From Perkinsus olseni (lineage: Eukaryota > Perkinsozoa > Perkinsida), in the NCBI GenBank assembly GCA_013115125.1, contig JABANN010000114.1:1-64000 (forward strand): 64,000 nt of DNA, read 5' to 3'. Shown piece after piece: positions 23,381 through 38,243 of this stretch. A program made the position numbers and the translations under genes. Within the stretch, counting starts at the first letter, position 1, and every line of letters begins with the position of its first letter. The notes under the pieces are model-generated. The model did no database searches. It was not told the DNA's origin and saw only the letters and a list, made by a program, of their open reading frames with translations.

Positions 23381-25039
23381 TCACAATCCATCACGCCGTC
23401 GGTCGCGGTACATTGTCATCACATGAGCTACAACACTCTCTAAGTGGAACATTATTTTAGGAGATCCACGGTGGACCCGGGATTCGTACCTGTGCGGGAT
23501 TTAGGCCATATGATCTCGGTGGAAAGACTCACACTGCTGACCAAGCCGCTAATCTAGACCAATTCTCCGGGGCACCCCCGAGGGCATCTCCCAAGAGTAA
23601 GAGCAAATGATAGAATATCTCACTTGGGGGTATGTGTACTGCCAACAGACCATAGAGCTTCTCTCTTATACCCTGAACTGGTATGCTCCCCACCCGTCCA
23701 CCCCGTCCACGCTCACTTTCAACTGCCTTGTCGTTTGCTCGGCCAATATATCTCTAACTATGCCCTCTATGATTACCTACTCACCGATATCAATACCATG
23801 ATCGTCACGGCGGCCCAGCGGGACTGCACTTTCCAAGGTAGCTTCGCCAGTGGCGTGTTCGCGTTCCTTAAAGCCTGATGATTACCACCATTCTGTGCAA
23901 CTATCGCGTCCAGCTGCATCAGACTGTATCGCATATCCCCTTTTGCCTCCAGTGCTGAATATCAATGACCCTGAGGAGGTCGGCGCCCTCTGGGACGGGT
24001 CCCTCACCTATCATAGAGGACAAGTGTGGATTCATCTCCACCCCTTGCTTTGCCTGCACTCTCTCCAGCTCAGCTTTCACCTGGCATCACTTAGCCCAAC
24101 AGCAAGCCTAGAGCATACCATCTACCTGTTCTACGGTGGGTCGGGGAACTCTTATTGTGATGCATCGGCTACGCAAGGGTGGTATCAATGGTGCTAAGGA
24201 GTCGGCGTGGAAGAATATCTTCAGCACGGCTACGTACCTAAAGAGGGCATTGGAAGCCTCTGACGGTGGTTTACTGTTACTTTTCCATGGTTCGTCTAAG
24301 TCCAGCCTGAGCTGATCGACTGAGGTTATGAGCATCATTGATGACCACTACTCTGAATGGTGCATCCACGCCTAGGGGAGGTGCCTGTGCCATCTCCTTG
24401 ATGAGCTAACAGGAAGCCTCTACAATGTAAATAGGACGATGACAGTCCACTACGTGTTGTATGACCACTACATCCTTACTACCCACTTCAGTAGGGGTGA
24501 CTTCTAGATGATAATTACTACATATCACCTGATGCTGCTGTTAGCATACACTACACTCAGATGATGATCATGCATCACCTGTACATCCAAACTCGAGTCC
24601 GAGTTTGTATCCTTGATGGTCCTGAACTCATGCTTAGCCTGAGATATCGTGAACCCCCTACCCTTTTCACTACCCTATACCACTCCTTACCTTCAACACC
24701 CCCGGCCCAAATATCTCCCTCAACATGCATTGTATCCTGAGTGGGCGTGTCACTTTACCGTCCTACTCACACCACCACCGCCACCATCCTACCTAGTCAT
24801 CTTGCCTCCTCCCGTCGGACCGTAGAACAGTAGATGCGGCAAGTCAGTGCTACGGCGTGCCTGAAGAGCGGTGGCGTCCAGTCTCCTTTGCCGCCACGCC
24901 GCGTCGTTGCCGTCTCGAATCGAGCGTGAGTCAAGATAAGATTCCTTTCTACCAATCCCCTGAGCACTCCTGTGATGCTGTCATGATACGTGAGGTCATC
25001 AAGAGTCGTAGGCCGCTCACTGTTGATGAGAAACGCCAT
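23381..25039 (-). CDS. RFC3: Replication factor C subunit 3 (clamp loader small subunit)
   Basis: AAA+ ATPase of the RFC complex that loads PCNA. MAFLINSERPTTLDDLTYHD matches the RFC3 N-terminus. The Walker A is LPHLLFYGPTGGGKMTR. Then come ICSNYHLEVTP, FRVVVINDAHNLS (Walker B region, with D-A-H where others have D-E or D-K), AGLRRTMEK (arginine-finger region) and PPLRSRCITIRVPRP, the SRC motif. The C-terminal collar reads IREKLYGLLAVHIPPSEIF, then YESRVHRGSPKIMFHLES and ends RRDGL. The last intron splits the collar and uses the GT of GCA-GT|GTGAGT, giving AWSAVYESRV. The first intron's exact edges are unclear. Stop at 23381-23383. Confidence 0.92.
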
Positions 25040-25441
25040 GCTCAGTGATGAAGATTCACCAAGGAGGACTGATGACAGTAGCGTGGAGGAAACCCAAGAT
25101 ATGCCAAGATGAACAAGTCAAATTTGCGATTAGCGCTCGCCCAACATGACGTAACCCAAGTCCTACTTCGTACAAAAACGATTATCACTGATGGTAAAGC
25201 ACCGAATGTCCACAGGTAATTGTCAACCTTGCAGTGGCAGCAACAACTATTGATGATAATAATAAAACTCATAGATCACACAAATCTGCTGGGTGGGATA
25301 TTGTTCTTGTTCTTGACCTCCTCTAGTCCTTGATCCACTCGTACTCGCTTCTGTCAGCCGCGGCAGACTGTAAGCTGGCGTCGCGTCGCCTATGGTAATA
25401 ACGGGGATTTATGGTACGCGAAATGAGCGGAGAATGAATGC
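25040..25441. other. Intergenic or 3' UTR of citrate synthase
   Basis: Spacer between the citrate synthase stop and the RFC3 start. A possible alternative final exon of citrate synthase lies at about 25255-25365. Nothing else supported. Confidence 0.4.
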
Positions 25442-27314
25442 TCACCTATTGAAGGCACTTCGCTTGACCGTCAGCTCTTTACTATGGACCTTCTCGCTGC
25501 GCTCATCCACTTGAACATAATCCCTCTTATCATAGCCCTTGTATACCTAACACGATACTCGTGATGAGGACTGTAAGACAAGGGGAGAGGAAGACCTGGA
25601 ATGGACGATAGATTCTGTTCTCTGGATCGTCAATCCACTCCGACCAGTGTGCCAACCAGCCCGCCAATCTCGGTACCGTGAAGAGGATAGGGAACATATC
25701 TATAGCACAGCAGTCGGGGCCTAACCGCGCGCTGTGGTCCTCACCAGTAGGGAAGCCCATCGCCTTATATATGAGTCCAGAATAAAAGTCTACGTTGGGA
25801 TACAGTTTCCTATCCTTGAAGTACGGGTCCGATAGAGCGATTCGTTCAAGGTCCATGGCAACCTCAATGAGAGGCTCCCTGCCACAAATCTCGAAAACCT
25901 AGCCGGGGAACACTCCAGGAGGGGTAGAAGTTATAATAAAGCACACTCAGTGAGTGTCACTCACATCTTCTGCGATCTTCCTCACTATAGTGGCCCTAGG
26001 ATCGTAGTGCTTGTAAACGCGATGACCGAAGCCCATGAGGAGCTCCTTGCGCTGCTTGACCTGTCAAGACGCTTCTAGTTATGTGAGAACAAGGCTCTCT
26101 CAGTGCGTGACCACCTTGTCAACAAAGGTGGGGACATTCTCAATCGACCCAATCCTCTCCAGCATGCGTAGTACTGCTTCATTCGCACCGCCATGGCGTG
26201 GCCCGTACAGCGCCCCAGCGGCTGCTGCACATGCGGTGTAAACATCAACCTGAAAAACACAGTCAGCCGGTGGGCCATGAAGACGGGCTGGTCGTTACAT
26301 TGCTGGAGGTGAGGTGGCGCATAGCACTAGTAGAGCAGTTCAGCTCATGTTCAGCATGCAGTACGAAGAGCACGTCCAAGGCCTTCACAAGCTTGGGATG
26401 GGGCCTGTAACTCGTACCTGATCACAGATGTCATGCAAGATACGAGCGTTGTTCACTGCAACCACTACCCTCATGTGAGACGTCAAGCATGTATAAAAAG
26501 TTCTCAGTGTAGCCTAGATCAGAGTTGGGTGTATTGAATGGTCTACCCATACGATGTCTGTAGGCCATAGCTGCCAGTGTAGTAGCTGACCCCAGGATGC
26601 GGGCAATCTCCTTGTTGCGGACCTGATAAAGGGTGATGATAGCAATAGACTGTAAAAGGACCTACCGCCTTGTCCTTGTAGATATTCTGGCTAGTGAGGG
26701 CTGGGTTGGTTTCAGGATGCAGAGTGCCCAGAGCTGCCATAGCTGATACAAACATACCCATAGGATGCGCATCATAACGGAACGCCTGAAGTTATGACGA
26801 TGATGCCGTGCGAAGGGACGGTGAGGACTGACCGAGGTGAGGGTGGCAACGTCCTGGTGCAACATTGAGTGCCGCATAAGGTCCTGCTCCCACTGCGTCA
26901 GCTGACCTCTCGTCGGCAACTCACCATACCTAGTACGATGATGAGCACTGATATCTACGATAGAGGAGGCCTACTGCAACAGGAAGGCAACCTCAGTGAA
27001 GGAACTGTCCTGCGCCAGCTGTTCTATCGGATACCCTCTATAACGTAATACACCACGATTGCCGTCTATGAAGGATATACGGGATACACAACAAGTAGTG
27101 TTCATGTACCTGACGGACGACGAGCACGCCCATCACATCCTGACAGCGACATACTAGTATACCCAGGGTCGTAGGTTTGAATGCCCAACTGCTTGAGGTC
27201 CGTGGCCCGTATCGTGCCGTCCTTGACCTTCACATCTATCTTCTTACCGCTTCTATTGTCAGTAATAGTCAGGGTAGGGGCGACATGAGCAGCTACGGTG
27301 TTCAGACGATCCAT
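25442..27314 (-). CDS. Citrate synthase
   Basis: Condenses acetyl-CoA and oxaloacetate to citrate. The N-terminus reads [20 protein letters not shown] then [20 protein letters not shown], as in type II (bacterial, peroxisomal and many protist) citrate synthases. Then come [36 protein letters not shown], the catalytic histidine segment [32 protein letters not shown] and the Asp-bearing C-terminal part [19 protein letters not shown]. About nine short introns. The reading ends KRSAFNR with TGA at 25442-25444. There is no long mitochondrial presequence and no SKL-type peroxisomal tail, so localisation is open. An alternative last intron would add a Gln-rich tail reaching about 25255. Confidence 0.95.
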
Positions 27315-27599
27315 GGAGGATGATGAAAATGGGGGTTAAAAACACTGCTGATGTGATATAGATTAACAACGGTGGTAAAACACGAACCAGGCTTCATACA
27401 GAGGATAAGAAAGGTGACAACTCGATCATTATTAATGATGTATCACCGACAGAACCGTTAACCACAGATGACATCGCGTCGCAGAATAAGACGTGAGGCG
27501 TGGCCCTGGTGGCGATCGCATACCAGTAGTAGCAGCAGCGATATGCCTCAAAAATAGGCGATGTGTTCATGGTTTTCATGGTTTTCATGGTAGAACTCC

Positions 27600-29801
<2,202 letters not shown>

Positions 29802-30128
29802 GCGGGGAGGAGTGAGTAAAGCTGGATGAAACCTATGCTGAAGAAGCTTCAGAGACCATCATAGGGTTCCCATGAAACTAAGCAGAGTACCAGCACCCAG
29901 AGGATTGTCTAAGACAACAGGAGGTGGCACCTCTCGCTATACTTCACCGGACAGGGTGCCTCCCCGAGTATCTCCAGAAACAACCCACCCTCCCACTGAT
30001 TGATAATATCACCACGCCACATGCCAGGAGGAATAAGTGAAACCGAGACAGTTAACCGCCTCTTGTTCAGCATTAGAGCCCTTATTGGAGTATCAAGGTG
30101 TTGGACGTTATAGTGGAAGTTGCAGTGC
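29802..30128. other. Intergenic between PDAP1 and DAHP synthase
   Basis: 327 bases. Short open frames only. Expected to hold the PDAP1 3' UTR and the DAHP synthase promoter. Confidence 0.5.
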
Positions 30129-31071
30129 TCAGTGCTTGCCCTTCTTCTTGCCACCTCCTCTACGCCTCGGACCAGCAGTCATGGTTGTGGCTCCCATGGC
30201 TTCGGCAAGAGCTGAGGTGGGCCTGAAATGAGGCATTCCTTGAAAATATCCAAGGTCGGACCGTGTCCTCTATGATCACCTGTTCGGAGGCTCTCGACCA
30301 GCCTGTACTCCGAGAGTGGGTCCCTCTGTGCTGCCAGTGATGCCACCTTCAGCCATCGCTGCCTCTTCCGCCTCGCGCTTCTTAGCAGCTGCCTCACGGC
30401 GGGCCCTCACCTAGTGAATACCAAATGCTTGAAATGATGCTTGAATGCTCTGCGCTCCTCACCTCAGCCAACCGTCGAGCCTGGGCCTTGAACTCTGCAG
30501 TCTCGCCCTTGGCCTGTTTCTCTAGGTAAGCTTTATGGGCCTGTAACATGATAAGGATCATAATCATCATCATCATCATCAGGTACAATATCATTTTGAC
30601 GCTAACCACTACAGCCTCCTTAGCAGCGGCCTCGCGTTCTCGTCGAGTAGGTTGACGCTTCTGATCAGCTCCGATGGGTGCGATGTCGTCATCAGAGTCC
30701 GACCTGTGATACGCGGTGTTGTGGACCAGGCGTGTTGAGCAGCATGACTACCCTGCCGCAGGCTTGACCTCGGGAGCCCTCTTAGATTGAGCAGGTGCAG
30801 CAGCGGCGGCGGCAGCGGCGGCAGCTGGCTCGTCATCCGAGGATGATTCTTCTTCCTTTGCCTGCTGCTGCTGGCGACGTTTAATCTGAACGCCATCAGA
30901 TTTCCCCGCCTCCAGTACTTCCTCAGGCTAGGCTACCTGCTCGACATCCCGATTCCTTCGGGCAATAGCATCGAAGTCCTCTTCTTCGACATACTTCTTA
31001 CCACTCCTCGCCCCACGACCACCTCCACGATGGTCCACTTTATTCCTAGAGCGCTGGTCACGACCCGGCAT
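30129..31071 (-). CDS. PDAP1: 28-kDa heat- and acid-stable phosphoprotein (PDAP1/HASPP28, PP28 family)
   Basis: Small charged protein of the casein-kinase-substrate PP28 family. ATG at 31071 gives MPGRDQRSRNKVDHRGGRGA then KKYVEEEDFDAIARRN. A middle part has KEEESSSDDEPAAAAA (acidic serines suit CK2) and SDSDDDIAPIGADQKRQPTR. The conserved family block follows: REREAAAKEA, AHKAYLEKQAKGETAEFKAQ, ARRLAEVR, then RARREAAAKKREAEEAAMA. The last exon gives a basic tail RRRGGGKKKGKH and TGA at 30129-30131. Four or more introns. Metazoan forms bind PDGF; the role in protists is unknown. It is the third gene of the minus-strand run. Confidence 0.88.
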
Positions 31072-31398
31072 TATCCAACAACTTAGAATACAGAGGAACT
31101 GATGGATGATGACCGGTGTGTCGATGAAGCCGCGGTCACGCTCCCCGTGACGTGTGGTCTATGCCGCCGCTACCACGTCACAATCTGTCCCCTCTTGCTG
31201 CTAGGCTCGGAGGAGCAATCGAAAAGTGGCACAACAAGTCCGTTGTGTCACTTATGGAACCTAGTCCAATCAAGGCGATGAACACAAGGATGATAGTAGT
31301 CGACTGATGATGATAGTCAGGAAACTGTTACAATGATTGTGATATGGTATCGGTAATATAGCACGACGTATAATAGAAGTAGTATAATCATCGTATGA
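31072..31398. other. Intergenic between LSM4 and PDAP1
   Basis: 327 bases without a supported gene; contains AT-richer sequence near 31290-31390. Confidence 0.5.
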
Positions 31399-32035
31399 TT
31401 ACCGACGCATACGAGGGCCAGCAGCCTCACCACGACCTACGCAACAGTAGACTCAGTATAAGTGCCGCATGAAGAAGAAGCATACTACCTTTGCCCGCAG
31501 GCATACCAGCACCCTTCCCTTTACCCTTGCCCTTGCCTGAAGTAACGTAACACCTCTCTATCCTCATGCGAAAGCCATCAGCACTACTACCTTTCCCAGT
31601 GGTCATCTTCTCAGCCTTCATGCGTTGGAGCCTAATAGCATCCTCTTGTACCATATCCACCACACCATCGGGTATCCGAAGGTACCTTTACCACCAACCA
31701 TCAATACACCAGGACAACAGCATCTTAGCCCTACTTAACATGATTCCCTCGTATATAAGCCTCAGCCAACTTCCAGAAGCGGTCACCATCCTACAGCGAC
31801 GACATGAAGCAACGAAGCTGTCTCCGCGGTCTACCTTGCTGGTAAGGACAGCATCTCTGATATGTAGATTCATCCACGAGTCACAATTGGCCAACACACC
31901 CGAGTAGGCCTCGCCATTCTTCAACTCAACCATCTGAAGGGAGGATGGTCGATAGACGGGAGTCCACCGGATGGGGGCTGATCTTACGATGGGCTGCCCT
32001 TGGGCCGTCTTCAGCAGGCTCATAGGCAAAACCAT
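31399..32035 (-). CDS. LSM4: U6 snRNA-associated Sm-like protein LSM4
   Basis: Component of the LSM1-7 (mRNA decay) and LSM2-8 (U6 snRNP) rings. ATG at 32035 gives [16 protein letters not shown], then Sm1 as [20 protein letters not shown] and [20 protein letters not shown], and Sm2 as [17 protein letters not shown], the LSM4 signature. The tail is Lys/Gly-rich ([17 protein letters not shown]) and ends GPRMRR with TAA at 31399-31401, like the RGG-type tail of other LSM4 proteins. Four introns of about 45-55 nt. It starts 279 nt after the CCT6 stop on the same strand. Confidence 0.95.
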
Positions 32036-32313
32036 TGTTCTCTGGCGGTGTGAAAAGCAGAAGCCAACTGCCTCAGAGTACCGCATCCCGACGTTCTGGG
32101 AACACAACCCAATCTAGATTCCGAAAATACTTAAAACGACAATGTGTTTTTGATGTTGTTGATGCTGTTGCCGTTGGAATGCTAGCAGCTATTGATTCAT
32201 CGTAGGAGGGCGGCAGTCAAGCATAGGGAGGCGGAAGTCACTGCAGTGATCACAACCGAATAGAGGGAGACTGTGAGGTCGCCGCTGTTACTGCTGCTGA
32301 AGATGGAAAGGAG

Positions 32314-34837
32314 ATTACTCCTTGCCCATCTGTCTTCCAGCTCTGATGACCTCATCAACAAGCAAGAGCTGCTGGGCTAGCACCTACACATTACGGAAGT
32401 CAGTCAGGAGCCAACCCATTGTTAATGCGGTCATTCTAACTTACTGGTGCTAAGGCGAGGTACTCCTTCTTGACAACGTAATTATCCCAGATACCTGAGG
32501 ATGATCATTGCTTGTCTTCTATTATTACAACTGCTAGCTCACCTTCAGCGGCTGGTGAGATAGCATCGCCTGTGTAGACGTCGAGACCAACTGGCTCACC
32601 ATCAGCGTTCTGGTACTCTGAGAGAGTTCAACGATGGAGCCATGAGCATCCACAGACTGCTACGGTACCTTCCTGCAGCGTGAGTATGGTGTCCTGGATG
32701 TCGAAGCCACTGTTCTCGGCCAGCGTCTGCGGTATCGCCTAACAACATCACAGGGGATACAGAGAGTCGGCTGCTCAGGTGACTGGTACTACCAGCATGG
32801 CCTTAGCAAAAACTTCAACGCCAAGCTTAGTTTTACCGCTGACACTCTTTTTCATGAACTCCATCAGATGGTCATGACCAGCCAGCTCGAAGGCACCTAC
32901 AAGGCGATGAGGCAGAGAGGCTCTTCCACCGTCCTACCAGCTCCAGGGACAACTGCACCGTCCTGAGCCGCATTCCTCACAGCACGTAGCCCATCGCGGA
33001 CCTGAAACGAGGTCCTTTCCAAGCACAAGCTTAGCAACAAGCAACCTACAGCGTCCTTCATCTGGTTAATGACGTAATCATTGGAGCCCTTAAGGAGGAT
33101 GGTGCACGAACGGGGATGCCTGATACGACGAGGTAGATGCAGGCGAGGACTCTGGTGGCTAGCCTTACTGAACTCCCTCAATGAAGGTATACTTATCATC
33201 ACCCAAAACCTTCTCGTACACCTCATCAGCATAGCCAAGGTCATCAGGGGTAAGCTAGAAATAAAGATGGCAACACCTCGCCAAGCAGTGGTGTATTACG
33301 TCCTCCACAGAGTTCACAGCCACACCACCGCATGCAAGCACAAGACGTTCCATGTTCCTCCGCTTAGCCCTACGCAATGCCATGATGCCCTCCTTGGCCA
33401 ACATGTCCAAGGCCGGGGGGTCGATACCTGTACCGGAAATAAACAACCAGAGTGATCAGAGAGGATAACTCACCCTTCTGGTTGATAACAACGAAGTGCT
33501 TGCCAGTCTTGTCGGAGTCGCCACAAACAGTCTGCTTTAATTCGATAATCTTAGCCACCTGACAACAACAGCCCATCATCGCAGAGTCTACTGCGAGAGC
33601 ACCTCCAGCCTACCTTGTCATCAGTGAACTTCCTCTCAGATTCGACCAAACGTTCCCTCTGCTCGGCATTGCTGTAAGCGAAGGTCGTATTCACCTGATG
33701 ATAGTTGGCGAGTATCCGAGCAGGTGACCATCCCTGTTGGCCTTACCTCAGCCTTCTCGTATTCTAGACTAACGTTACACGTAAGTATGTAGCAGTTCTC
33801 GAGCCTGTGAGGCATGTCGGGATGACGGGTGCCATGGTCCAAGACAAGACCCTTGACCAGCCTAGAGTACCACAACTTTCGCAACTCACGGCAGTCAATA
33901 TACTCAGCATGCACTTACCTGGTCTCCATAGCAAGCCTCTCCTGCATGGTCATGATTTCTACCATATTCAAATCCACTTCCTCACTCTCAGTACGGATCT
34001 GTGATAACGACGACGACACTGAAGGTGGAGCGAGGTTAAGGCTACCCCTTACCAGTTGAAGAGCCTGAACAATGATGTCTGCCAACTGGTCGGCCTGCTT
34101 GCCAGGAAGCTTCGTCCGGAGGGAGGTTCCTGCCATACACGAGGATGATGATCGGTCGGCTGCTCCTCAATAGACATATTACTGGCGATGCATGAGAGTA
34201 TATCACTATCATCCCAGCCACACTTCACTTTAAACTCCTCCAGGAAGGTTGCTATCTGAGGCAGTAGCAGGCATGAGCATGCACGGCGAGGTGCCTCCTT
34301 CCCTACCTCCATCCGGGCAGCATCGAAACCATCCGCTAGAATGCGAGGATGTACACCATCAACTATGTATCTGTGAAGATGGCGTTCGGAAGAGCTATAC
34401 TCGACACCCGCGCTACCTCTGGGATAACTTCATAAGTTCACTAATGAAGAGGATAGTAGACGTCGTACCATCACCGCTGGTCTCGTCTTGTGCTGCCGCG
34501 GCTCGGGCTGCAACATACCACAACATGACGGACTCTCAGCGCCGATAGGCCTACTACCTATCATGGAAGCTGTAGGGTGCTGAATTTGCATCTCTTTGAG
34601 AAGGACACTCCCATCCTTGGTGATCTTGATCTGGCCAGCGCCCCCAACGAGCCTGCAATGAGTTCGGATTGGTGTGGTATGATATTCCTCCGTTCACCCA
34701 TACTACATTTTCAGAGTGCCTCTAGGGCCTAAATTGCTCTTCATAACCTCGCTGAGGCCTTGGGCGGCGTTGCAGTTGACCATCAACGCTTGAGTGGCCT
34801 TCAACACATCAGCTTTGGAGTTAACGACGCTAACCAT
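32314..34837 (-). CDS. CCT6: Chaperonin TCP-1 subunit zeta (CCT6)
   Basis: Subunit of the eight-membered cytosolic CCT ring that folds actin and tubulin. ATG at 34837 gives [20 protein letters not shown] then NLGPRGTLK and [18 protein letters not shown] (group II chaperonin nucleotide site and the zeta-type MQIQHP). Later come [49 protein letters not shown] and [19 protein letters not shown], all zeta-like. Then [40 protein letters not shown], and the end [12 protein letters not shown] with TAA at 32314-32316. At least twelve introns. Full length for the family (about 535 residues). Confidence 0.95.
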
Positions 34838-35330
34838 TACTCGGAAGGATCACAAACGAACTGATGCATGCCACTGAAGCTCATAATGAGCACCCGAGCT
34901 TAGCCACCGATTCATGCGTGGTACCTCTACGTAGCTTCCTCAAACCCAATCTGAATTGTAGATGATAACATGGAAGGGCCTTCGAAGATGAATGCAGCCA
35001 GACGTGTTCAATATCCGATACGATACAGTGTGGTAGACGGATGGTATCTTGGCTGCCTCGGCCGGGGTAGGGAGGTAAATCGATCACGATGGCGGGCGCT
35101 AGTACAATTCTATAGTAAATGGTGGATGGTGAGTAAGAGGCTATGAGGAGGTGGGATCATGCCTGTATGGTATGATAGAAGGAAAGAGGGCCTGTCTGAT
35201 GCTGCTCTCAATAGCTAGTGGGGGAAGGTCCGAACGGTCCAAATGTCGATGAGGCGGGGGTGGACGCGTAGGACGGTGGTGTCATGATTGATTGACGGTT
35301 AAGAGAGTTGTTCGTTTTCCTCGTATTTGA
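34838..35330. promoter_or_regulatory. Divergent promoter region CCT6 / eIF1A
   Basis: 493 bases between two head-to-head housekeeping genes. No gene or repeat supported. Must contain both transcription starts; no classical TATA element stands out. Confidence 0.5.
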
Positions 35331-36097
35331 ATGGCTCCTAAGAACAAAGGAAAGGGAGGAAAGAACCGACGTCGCGGAAAGGGAGGACGCGGTTATGTCA
35401 AGCGAGAGCTTGAGTTCAAGGAAGATGGCCAGGAATACGCCCAGGTACACCAACTCGACCTATCTCGCATCTTGCATGAGTGGCAGCTGAGTATCCTCTT
35501 CGCACTTCGCAGGTCCTCAAGATGCTCGGCCAGGGTCGTGTCGAGCTTCAATGCTTCGATGGTGTGAAGCGACTGGGCCACATTCGCGGGAAGATGCGCA
35601 AGCGTGTGTGGATCCAGATCGGTGATATCGTAAGCACCGCCAACTGCAGACATATTCTCTTTACGGCCGACCTCTACAGGTCCTTGCTTCTCTCCGTGAC
35701 TTCCAAGACGAGAAGTGTGATATCATTCTCAAGTATTACTACCACAGCTTCCGTTACTCGTCCATACCCTTAACTAGGTATAACGTCGATGAGGCCCGTG
35801 CCTTGAAGCAGCACAAGGAGATACCTGATAACATCAAGATCAATGAGACTGACTTGATGGGCAATGAGGAAGGTAATAACACAACATAACCCATCTCTCC
35901 TTTTCTCACTCTCTTCCATTAGGTTTCTCCGATGATGGCGTTGAATTCGCGGAGGACGTCGATGATGACGAGGAGGATGCAGGCAACCTGCTGGCCCCTC
36001 CCTCTGCCGCTGCCAACCTCAGTAATATACTCCGATTCGACTCGCCTCAGTATCCTGCTATATCTTTTCAGCCAAGGCGGACATCGACGATATCTAA
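35331..36097 (+). CDS. EIF1AX: Translation initiation factor eIF1A
   Basis: Binds the ribosomal A site and promotes scanning and start-codon selection. [20 protein letters not shown], then [34 protein letters not shown] and [18 protein letters not shown] form the basic N-tail and OB fold. A 45-47 nt intron restores [13 protein letters not shown], then [11 protein letters not shown], and an acidic tail. The last intron is placed so that the C-terminus reads TKADIDDI, matching the invariant DIDDI end of eIF1A, with TAA at 36095-36097. Five introns. Head-to-head with CCT6. Confidence 0.95.
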
Positions 36098-36321
36098 AGT
36101 GTTTATTAGTGGTCATCATGATGATGGTCATCATCGTCATCATCATCACCAACCTGCCGTTTCCTCGGTTCGAACTATTGCAGAAAGCCGCTATTCATCA
36201 ACTACTACCATGACTTGTGTTTTAAACGTAAACGGAGTATGGAGGCTGCTGCTACTCACCCCGCTCTGTCGTATTACTACTTGGCAGTTTCATACGTGAA
36301 TTTTGGAATTGTAAGGTCGTC
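36098..36321. other. Spacer between eIF1A and PKA regulatory subunit
   Basis: Contains a loose CAT/ATG repeat cluster at about 36110-36150. Open frames here are repeat translations. Confidence 0.5.
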
Positions 36322-38243
36322 ATGCCGCCAGCCGAGGGTCATCAGGAGTACATCCAAAAAAAGATCAACCCAGTCCTTGAGAATCTTGTCACCCAGGTAA
36401 CCTTCGGGTCAACCTCCTCCCTCGATGCCGCTACTGGTTCAGTTGCTACTGGAGCGTCCCGAAGACCCTGTACCTTTCATGATTCAGTGGCTATCAGACT
36501 ACGTAGGAGCTCTGTCGGTTCATCACAGTGGGAGTCATGGCCCTTTTCAATGATACATGGTCCCCATGCCATGGGACTAAAATACGCGATTCCCGTTCAG
36601 TCCCGTACTCCTGCTGCTGCTGGCCCGACCACCACTACCCAGGGTGAATCTTCGACGTCGGGAGAAGTCGCTAGACTGCAGTCTGAAGTTGAATCCCTTC
36701 GAGCGTACGGCGTCTCGAATGTGACAGTGCTATCCAATCCTACTCTGGAAGGTATGTAAAGGAGCTCGAGGCGAAGCAATCAGAGTTAGAGGCGGAGAAG
36801 GCAGCCGCTGCCTCGTCGTTGCCGTGTGCTCCCTCTACTACCACCAAGGGTGAGGAAGATTCTGCTGACGAGGTACCAGTGCACCCCTGCATGGAGGTCT
36901 CATCGTGTGTGCTTGGCAGGACAGCTCAGACGATGATGATGAGGATGTCGTCGATGAGCTACCCCCGGTGCCTGCTAGTTATTATCATAGGGGTCCGAGG
37001 GCGAGCGTTAGTGCTGAAGCATATGGCGAGTGGAATAAGTACGCATAGACGCCCCGGAGAGCACAGATACGTCCATGTGCAGGAAGCGAACTGATTTCGT
37101 GGCACCGGTGTACCCCAAGACCGAGGAGCAGTCAGCTCGCATAAGGTCCGTTCTCAATCAAAGCTTCCTTTTCATGTCTGTTGATGAGAAAAGTTTGGAT
37201 GTTGTTATCGGTGCTATGGTGGAGAAGGTAGGAGCGTCTCATCACCGGTTATCTAATATTATACCCTTCACACAGGTAATAGAACCAGGGCAGCGTGTCA
37301 TCAATCAGGGTGATGACGGCGATGTCCTCTACGTTGTTGAATCTGGTAAGACCATTTCCACATCCTGCATCTCCTCAACACTCTGTGCTGGTATTAGGTG
37401 AGTTGGATTGCTACAAGAAGTTGCCTGGAGAAGAAGAGGAGAAGTTAGTAAAGACCTGCACCGAGGGTGACGCCTTTGGTGAGCTCGCCTTGCTCTACAA
37501 CACTCTTCGAGCAGCGAGCGTGCAGGCCAGGTTAGTAGTACATTCATCCTCCCGTGCTGTTGCAGTGATTATTCCGGTTAGGGGCCGCTGCGTGGTATGG
37601 CAGCTGGACCGAGAGACTTTCAACCATATTGTAAGGGAAGCTGCTGCGTCTAAGAGAGAGAAGCATGAGGCCTTCCTCAAGAGCGTACCTCTTCTGGAGA
37701 GCATGGATAGGTAGTACTACAACGGGCATCTTCCTCCATTGCTACGATATCTGCTCAACTAACCCTCGAAGTGGATGACCAACATTGGTAGTTACGAGAG
37801 ATCTAAGATTGCCGATGCATTACGGACTGAGAACTACAAGGCGGGAGAGACTATCGTACGACAGGGTGATACCGGTGATAAGTTCTACATGGTGGAAGAG
37901 GGCGAGTGTACGGTGTATAAGGTCTATGTCCAAGACCAGGTAATAGGGGTTAGGGTGGAGTACAGTAGCAGCTAGTAGTAGTTTATTGGTGGCATATAGG
38001 AGCCTAAGGAGGTCATGCACATAAGGAGTGGTGACTACTTTGGCGAGCTGGCGCTATTGAGCAACGACCCTCGGGCCGCTACAGTGAAGGCCAAGACCGA
38101 CTGCCAGGTACTAATCTCGTAGTGGAAGTATTGTTGTGTAATGCCGTCGTCATCAGGTTCTATCGCTGGACCGTAGGAGCTTCAAGAGACTGCTCGGCCC
38201 CCTTGAGGACATCCTCAAGCGTAACACTGCTCGTTACGAGTAG
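36322..38243 (+). CDS. cAMP-dependent protein kinase regulatory subunit
   Basis: Inhibits the PKA catalytic subunit until cAMP binds. The N-terminus is an RIIa/Dpy-30-like docking helix pair (EYIQKKINPVLENLVTQ, then LLLERPEDPVPFMIQWL). A charged linker with an acidic stretch follows, then the inhibitor site region RGPRASVSAEAYGEW and FVAPVYPKTEEQ. Cyclic-nucleotide domain A has VINQGDDGDVLYVVESG and the phosphate-binding cassette FGELALLYNTLRAASVQA. Domain B has IVRQGDTGDKFYMVEEGE and FGELALLSNDPRAATVKA. It ends FKRLLGPLEDILKRNTARYE, TAG at 38241-38243. Both cassettes keep the Glu and Arg that hold cAMP; cassette A has Leu where Pro is usual. About nine introns. Confidence 0.94.

Noticed and set aside
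23460-23585. tRNA- or SINE-like stretch on the minus strand (A-box-like TGGTCTAGATTAGCGGCTTGG and B-box-like GGTACGAATCC).
   Set aside because: The T-stem does not pair, and the same bases encode the C-terminal collar of RFC3 (SRLAAWSAV joined by a short intron to YESRVHRGS), which aligns well with the family.
35690-35776. Extra in-frame residues in eIF1A between ILKY and YNVDEA.
   Set aside because: The segment has GT-AG borders, and removing it restores the conserved ILKYNVDEAR sequence, so it is an intron.
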